From: Sulfurimonas sp.
GTDB taxonomy: Bacteria > Campylobacterota > Campylobacteria > Campylobacterales > Sulfurimonadaceae
Assembly: GCA_028684815.1 (NCBI GenBank)
Contig: JAQUFE010000012.1
Coordinates: 1 to 54,107 of the forward strand
Direction: 5' to 3'
Length of the DNA: 54,107 bases
Positions 50,345-54,107 of this stretch are shown one piece after another. The translations under genes and the position numbers were made by a program. Within the stretch, counting starts at the first letter, position 1. Each line of letters begins with the position of its first letter. The notes under the pieces are model-generated. The model saw only the letters and a program-made list of their open reading frames with translations. It was not told the DNA's origin and made no database searches.

Positions 50345-51193
50345 GTTTAAAACTATTTTTTCGCAAAGTGCATCTGTATATATTGCAAATCCAACAGAGT
50401 TTACATCTGAACTTGTATATCTTCCACCTCTTGCATAGACTTCATTTTTATCTATCATTCTAAAAAACACTTCATCATAGTAGAGCATCTGTGCATAGTA
50501 CATCGGTGCTAAAACTATATTTTTCGATGATGCCTCTTGTGCTAACTCTTGCATCTTTACTAGTTCTATCTTTATAGATTCAGGAACAAGGCTCAAGAGT
50601 TCTTCTGCTTGATGTGTATATTGAAGATATACAAGTTTTTTTAGCCACTCAACATCAAGATTTAAAAACTTGTCTATATTTGTATGTTTAAAGTCATCTA
50701 AACTTAACTCATCAAACATCTCTACTAGAAGTTTTGGAATTCTAATATTTGATATCTGAACAAGTGGCTCAACCTCAAGTTTATGTAAAATCTCAATCGC
50801 TATCTTCATAACAGATGAGAGTTTTTTCTCTCCCATAAACTCAGCGCCTATCTGGTTCTGTTCGGTTGTAGGATATGTAAAAATTGGCTGGATGTAGAAC
50901 CATTTTCTATGTTGAGTATTTCTTCCTAGTCTCTTCTCAATGATGCGAACCACATCTATAGTTGAGTCCGCACGCAAAGAGATTGGATTGTTTCTTTCAT
51001 CATTTGCTTTGATGAGTCTCTTCTCATCTGCAATGCTAAGATGCTGATGATAAGAAAAAACAGGTGTTACTATCTCTTGGAATCCATTGGCATCTAAGAT
51101 AGTACTAGCAACATTTTCAATCTCTCGCTTTACTCTAGCACTCTTACCAAAATAGAGCTTTGAGCCATTTGGAATCTCATGTTCAAGTATCAT
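50336..51193 (-). CDS. HisZ-like ATP phosphoribosyltransferase regulatory subunit / histidyl-tRNA synthetase paralogue
   Basis: A 285-residue class II synthetase-like core. Motif 1-like IENVASTILDANGFQEIVTPVFSY (about 26-49) and motif 2-like LRADSTIDVVRI and KWFYIQPIFTY are visible, and YARGGRYTS is near the end. There is no anticodon domain, so it is not a functional HisRS; HisZ, which activates short HisG, is the usual annotation. No his genes are near. It follows the aminotransferase by two bases and precedes purA by 85. Confidence 0.75.
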   Translation of the reverse strand: MILEHEIPNGSKLYFGKSARVKREIENVASTILDANGFQEIVTPVFSYHQHLSIADEKRLIKANDERNNPISLRADSTIDVVRIIEKRLGRNTQHRKWFYIQPIFTYPTTEQNQIGAEFMGEKKLSSVMKIAIEILHKLEVEPLVQISNIRIPKLLVEMFDELSLDDFKHTNIDKFLNLDVEWLKKLVYLQYTHQAEELLSLVPESIKIELVKMQELAQEASSKNIVLAPMYYAQMLYYDEVFFRMIDKNEVYARGGRYTSSDVNSVGFAIYTDALCEKIVLNDI

Positions 51194-51195
51194 AT

Positions 51196-52308
51196 CTACG
51201 CTTTTGTTGCAAAATAAGTCTCGTTAAAGACTCTGTTTGCCGTTCCATCATAAGCTCTTCGTCCTAGTTTTGCAAGTGTTAGCTCCACCGCATTTACAAC
51301 CCAAGCCATCTCATAGACTGGGATTAGACCCATTTGATTTATGCGAAATATCTTTCCATTTAGATGGTCTTGTCCACCTGCTACATTTACTAAAAACTCA
51401 TTTTTAAGAATCTTTCTTATCTCTGAAGCATCTGCATCATCTATAGTAGTCATAGAGATTGCTGGAGTTTTTGGATAGATGTGAAGACCGATAGCGTTTA
51501 GTGCATCTGTGACTGCACTAGCTCTAAGTTTTGTATCACTATAAAGTTTCTCTATACCGCCATCTCTCTTTATAGTCTCTAAAACTTCTAAAAGCCCAAT
51601 AGTCAGAGTTGTAGCTGCCGTCCAAGCTGTAGTGTTTTTTCTTTGGTTTTTTATCTCTGTAGCAAGATTAAAGTAGTAGCCTTTTCCAGCTCCAATTTTC
51701 TCTATTGCCCCGTTGCTAAGCCCAAGTATTGCTAATCCTGGTGGTAACATCAAAGCTTTTTGACTTCCTGCAATTAGACAATCGATATTAGTAACATCGA
51801 TTGATTCAACGCCAACTGCTGTAATGCCATCAGCGATAATCATAATCTTTGGATTTATCTCTTTAGCTGCCTTTGCTAGCTCTTCTACAGGGTGACGAAG
51901 CCCACCCGCTGATTCACTTATTTGAACTGCTATTGCATCTACATCAGGATTTGCTTTTAGTGTTTGGACTATCTCTATAACACTAACAGGCGTATCCCAC
52001 TCATTTTTTACTTCAATACTTTGAAGTCCATGAGCTTGTGCAATTTTTCCAAATCTTTCACCAAATTTTCCTGAGTTTACATTTAAAAGCTTAGTATGGC
52101 AAAGGTTTACAACTGCTGCTTCCATAGCACCTGTTCCACTCGATGAGAGCATAACAACCTCATCACTCTTAAAAAGCTCAAAAAGATGCTTTCGTGTTTT
52201 TTCAAAAATAGCTTCAAATTCTGGTGTGCGGTGATGCATAGTCTCATCGCTCATGGCATTACGAACATTTTGAGGAACTGGAGTTGGTCCTGGAGTAAAA
52301 AGTAACAT
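51196..52308 (-). CDS. Class V PLP aminotransferase (alanine/serine-glyoxylate type)
   Basis: A 370-residue aminotransferase starting MLLFTPGPTPVPQNVRNAM. The ATG at 52308 is preferred, as the family always begins at this point, and AGGA lies upstream. The PLP lysine is in DCLIAGSQKALMLPPGLA. LSSSGTGAMEAAVVNL and ADGITAVGVESID complete the cofactor site. Related enzymes act as serine-pyruvate, alanine-glyoxylate or serine-glyoxylate aminotransferases. It is divergent from uppP. Confidence 0.87.
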   Translation of the reverse strand: MLLFTPGPTPVPQNVRNAMSDETMHHRTPEFEAIFEKTRKHLFELFKSDEVVMLSSSGTGAMEAAVVNLCHTKLLNVNSGKFGERFGKIAQAHGLQSIEVKNEWDTPVSVIEIVQTLKANPDVDAIAVQISESAGGLRHPVEELAKAAKEINPKIMIIADGITAVGVESIDVTNIDCLIAGSQKALMLPPGLAILGLSNGAIEKIGAGKGYYFNLATEIKNQRKNTTAWTAATTLTIGLLEVLETIKRDGGIEKLYSDTKLRASAVTDALNAIGLHIYPKTPAISMTTIDDADASEIRKILKNEFLVNVAGGQDHLNGKIFRINQMGLIPVYEMAWVVNAVELTLAKLGRRAYDGTANRVFNETYFATKA

Positions 52309-52406
52309 TATATAAGTCCTAGTCAAGATTATTTGATGTAAAAAACCTCGTATTATATCCAAATAAGCTAAAGTTTTGATTATTTGGACTTTTTGTACAC
52401 TCTTGA

Positions 52407-52426
52407 AGTCAAAGATTTCTTTGACT
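52407..52426. promoter_or_regulatory. Inverted repeat in the uppP promoter region
   Basis: AGTCAAAG and CTTTGACT are perfect inverted copies with a four-base loop, between the divergent aminotransferase and uppP genes. It contains TTGACT, which could also serve as a -35 box for uppP. Operator or hairpin; not decided. Confidence 0.4.
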
Positions 52427-52485
52427 CTTAATATGCTAATATTCCAACATTAAACATGCTGATTTTTACATGAAAGGTAGCTATA

Positions 52486-53253
52486 GTGACAATATTTGAC
52501 TCAGTAATTTTAGGAATTATAGAGGGCTTTACAGAATTTTTACCCATCTCTTCTACTGGGCATCTCATAGTTGCAAGCGAGTTTTTAGGGATTGATCAGA
52601 GTGAAGCTACAAAAGCTTATCAAGTTATTATCCAATTTGCTGCAATTTTAGCAGTAGTATTTAACTATAAAGATAAATTTACTCTCAAAAAGATTGACTT
52701 ATGGAAAAAAGTTTTTTTAGCTTTTATACCTATTGGCATAGTTGGATTTATTTTCGCATCCAAGATAAAGATGCTCTTTAGCGTTGAAGTAGTCGCTATT
52801 ATGTTTATAGTTGGCGGTGTTATCTTTTTAATAGTTGAGAAGTTTTTTATATCAGATGAAGCGATACTTATAGATGATGTTGAGCAAGTTACTCTAAAGC
52901 AGTCTATGTTTATAGGTTTTGCTCAAATCTTTGCTCTTATACCTGGGACGAGTAGAGCTGGAGCTACCATCATAGGAGCTTTACTTGTTGGACTTAGCAG
53001 AAAAGCTAGTGCGGAGTTTAGTTTCTTACTTGCTTTTCCTGTTATGTGCGCAGTTAGTGTTTATGATTTACTAAAGCACTATCATGAGTTTAGCAACGAT
53101 AATCTAGTCACTTTAGCAGTGGGTTTTGTAGTATCTTTTTTTGTGGCATATTTAACCATAAAACTATTTTTAGTCTTTTTAGAGAGATTTACCTTTGTCT
53201 CTTTTGGAATATATAGAATAATCTTTGGAGTTTTGCTCTTAATTTTACTTTGA
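52486..53253 (+). CDS. uppP: Undecaprenyl-diphosphatase UppP (BacA)
   Basis: Recycles the lipid carrier of peptidoglycan synthesis; overproduction gives bacitracin resistance. The 255-residue membrane protein has the two active-site motifs: [16 protein letters not shown] (about 13-28) and [15 protein letters not shown] (about 162-176). It has about eight helices. It starts with GTG at 52486, with AAAGG upstream, and no ATG suits the conserved N-terminus. Confidence 0.95.
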   Translation: MTIFDSVILGIIEGFTEFLPISSTGHLIVASEFLGIDQSEATKAYQVIIQFAAILAVVFNYKDKFTLKKIDLWKKVFLAFIPIGIVGFIFASKIKMLFSVEVVAIMFIVGGVIFLIVEKFFISDEAILIDDVEQVTLKQSMFIGFAQIFALIPGTSRAGATIIGALLVGLSRKASAEFSFLLAFPVMCAVSVYDLLKHYHEFSNDNLVTLAVGFVVSFFVAYLTIKLFLVFLERFTFVSFGIYRIIFGVLLLILL

Positions 53254-53597
53254 CCCCTTATAAACATCGTAAACATTGAAAAAGCCACTATCTTATTTGT
53301 TTTCTTTGTAAAGTCACGAATAAGAGGAATAGTACTTGCTTTGTCTCCTCAACACTATAGGAGGTTATTATGCAAAGCAATTACAGCAACCGCTTACATG
53401 ACTTTATAGATAGGATTGAGAAGTCCTTTTATAATCTCAGTCAAAGGTTTCTATAACATAACACTAGTGTAGTTCTTTAATCAAATAGATGCCATGGATG
53501 TAGCATCGAATTTAGAACTTTAACTTCCAAGGATGGATTTATAAACTCCACAAGATAATTGTAAAAACAAATTTATTTTTACTAACAGAGTATCCTT
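53254..53597. other. Intergenic region after uppP with a microprotein candidate
   Basis: A 344-base gap between the convergent uppP and GlcG/HbpS genes. It contains a 28-codon frame with perfect AGGAGG (next entry), a palindrome ACACTAGTGT at about 53462, a GATGC/GCATC hairpin near 53495, and an AT-rich GTAAAAA/TTTTTAC hairpin at 53561-53582 that might end the HbpS transcript. No family A or B repeat is present. Confidence 0.5.
53370..53456 (+). CDS. 28-residue polar microprotein candidate with masked ribosome site
   Basis: A complete small frame starting MQSNYSNRLHDFIDRI and ending in FYNLSQRFL, amphipathic and positively charged. A perfect AGGAGG ends six bases before the ATG. CTCCT (53345-53349) can pair with this AGGAG, forming a hairpin that would mask the site. 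No homology is known to me. Its own promoter is unclear, and it may be transcribed with uppP. Confidence 0.45.
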   Translation: MQSNYSNRLHDFIDRIEKSFYNLSQRFL

Positions 53598-54101
53598 TTA
53601 CTCATCATCGGACATGGCAGCAAAAGCAAGCCTTTCACTGAGTGATTTGAGCGCTTCATTTGCGCAAGCAGCATCTATATCTCCACCAGGAGCACCACTA
53701 ACACCAACTGCTCCAAGTAGTATATCTCCTGATTTAACAGCAACTCCACCACTCATCATTATCAAGCCATTTATATTGTTTAGCTCATTTCGAATATCGC
53801 TACGAGCAGCAATAAATTCAGAGCTATTAGTGCCCGACATAATAACAAGATTTGCTTTTTGCTCAGCAATATCCATAGTAAAACGAGCTGCATGAGTATC
53901 ACGCATAACTACTTGGATATTTGCACTTCTATCAACCACAACAGCACTAACCCAGTAACCTTTTTTACGACAACTCTCTACTGACTTTTTAGCAACTTCT
54001 GTCGCTAACTCCATACTCATACGCTCAATCATCACGACATCTGCACTAAAAAGAGCAGATGCACTCAAGAGTAAAATCAAGGCTATTTTTTGAATTTTCA
54101 T
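53598..54101 (-). CDS. Exported GlcG/HbpS-family protein
   Basis: A 167-residue protein with signal peptide (about 1-20, LLLSASALFSA). The mature domain has the GlcG/HbpS pattern: VVVDRSANIQVVMRDTHAARFTMDIAEQKA (about 55-84), GLIMMSGGVAVKSGDILLGAVGVSGAPGGDIDAACANEAL (about 116-155). Relatives bind heme or small ligands or act as sensors; the exact role is unknown. Its start is six bases from the right edge, so upstream context is missing. Confidence 0.85.
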   Translation of the reverse strand: MKIQKIALILLLSASALFSADVVMIERMSMELATEVAKKSVESCRKKGYWVSAVVVDRSANIQVVMRDTHAARFTMDIAEQKANLVIMSGTNSSEFIAARSDIRNELNNINGLIMMSGGVAVKSGDILLGAVGVSGAPGGDIDAACANEALKSLSERLAFAAMSDDE

Positions 54102-54107
54102 TTTTTT

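Overview
The window looks like a core chromosomal segment of a Campylobacterota (epsilonproteobacterial) chemolithotroph, most like Sulfurimonas. This is inferred from its low GC content, its gene order, a ccoNOQP cytochrome cbb3 oxidase operon, a petABC bc1 operon with a diheme c1, and a four-subunit pyruvate:ferredoxin oxidoreductase of the kind used in the reductive TCA cycle. Most genes lie on the minus strand in short, tightly packed operons. I see no tRNA, rRNA, CRISPR array, prophage or insertion-sequence transposase.

Layout. 1-7.9 kb: the start of a molybdopterin oxidoreductase, homoserine dehydrogenase, a PLP aminotransferase, two envelope proteins, two rRNA methyltransferases, L31 and RsmE. 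7.9-13.1 kb: moeA, a thioesterase, queD, queE, moaA and a lipoprotein. 13.2-19.2 kb: a porin, an RDD protein, a small cytochrome c and petABC. 19.2-26.4 kb: a GT-B-like protein, mnmG, a Sel1 protein, riboflavin synthase, a MnmC1-like methyltransferase and luxS with two small partners. 26.9-33.8 kb: porGDAB (written here as gamma-delta-alpha-beta), a HAD phosphatase, a peptide-binding protein and a DUF945 protein. 33.9-41.2 kb: rplM-rpsI, a LysE exporter with rubredoxin, and addA/addB. 41.1-46.1 kb: the cbb3 operon with its accessory genes, including a 29-residue membrane microprotein. 46.2-54.1 kb: carA, a DUF507 protein, MotE/FliJ-like flagellar proteins, purA, a HisZ-like protein, a class V aminotransferase, uppP and a GlcG/HbpS protein.

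Several pathways recur. Respiration is represented by bc1, cbb3 and small cytochromes. Molybdenum cofactor synthesis (moaA, moeA) sits near a molybdoenzyme. RNA modification is covered by RsmI, RsmE, a TrmH-type enzyme, MnmG, MnmC1 and the queuosine genes. LuxS belongs to the activated methyl cycle.

The most unusual content is between the genes. About 17 copies of a double-hairpin element of some 85 bases (family A, REPIN-like: two inverted REP hairpins joined by an AT-rich linker) fill most of the long intergenic gaps between 6.5 and 38.8 kb. None lies in a gene I accept. One copy has a different stem sequence in both arms but the same fold. A second structured family (B) lies just upstream of hom and, twice, upstream of luxS, and one B copy is split by an A element. 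Other notable points are a CarA whose glutaminase nucleophile reads Ser instead of Cys, several microprotein candidates, and a strong inverted repeat upstream of a cytochrome gene.
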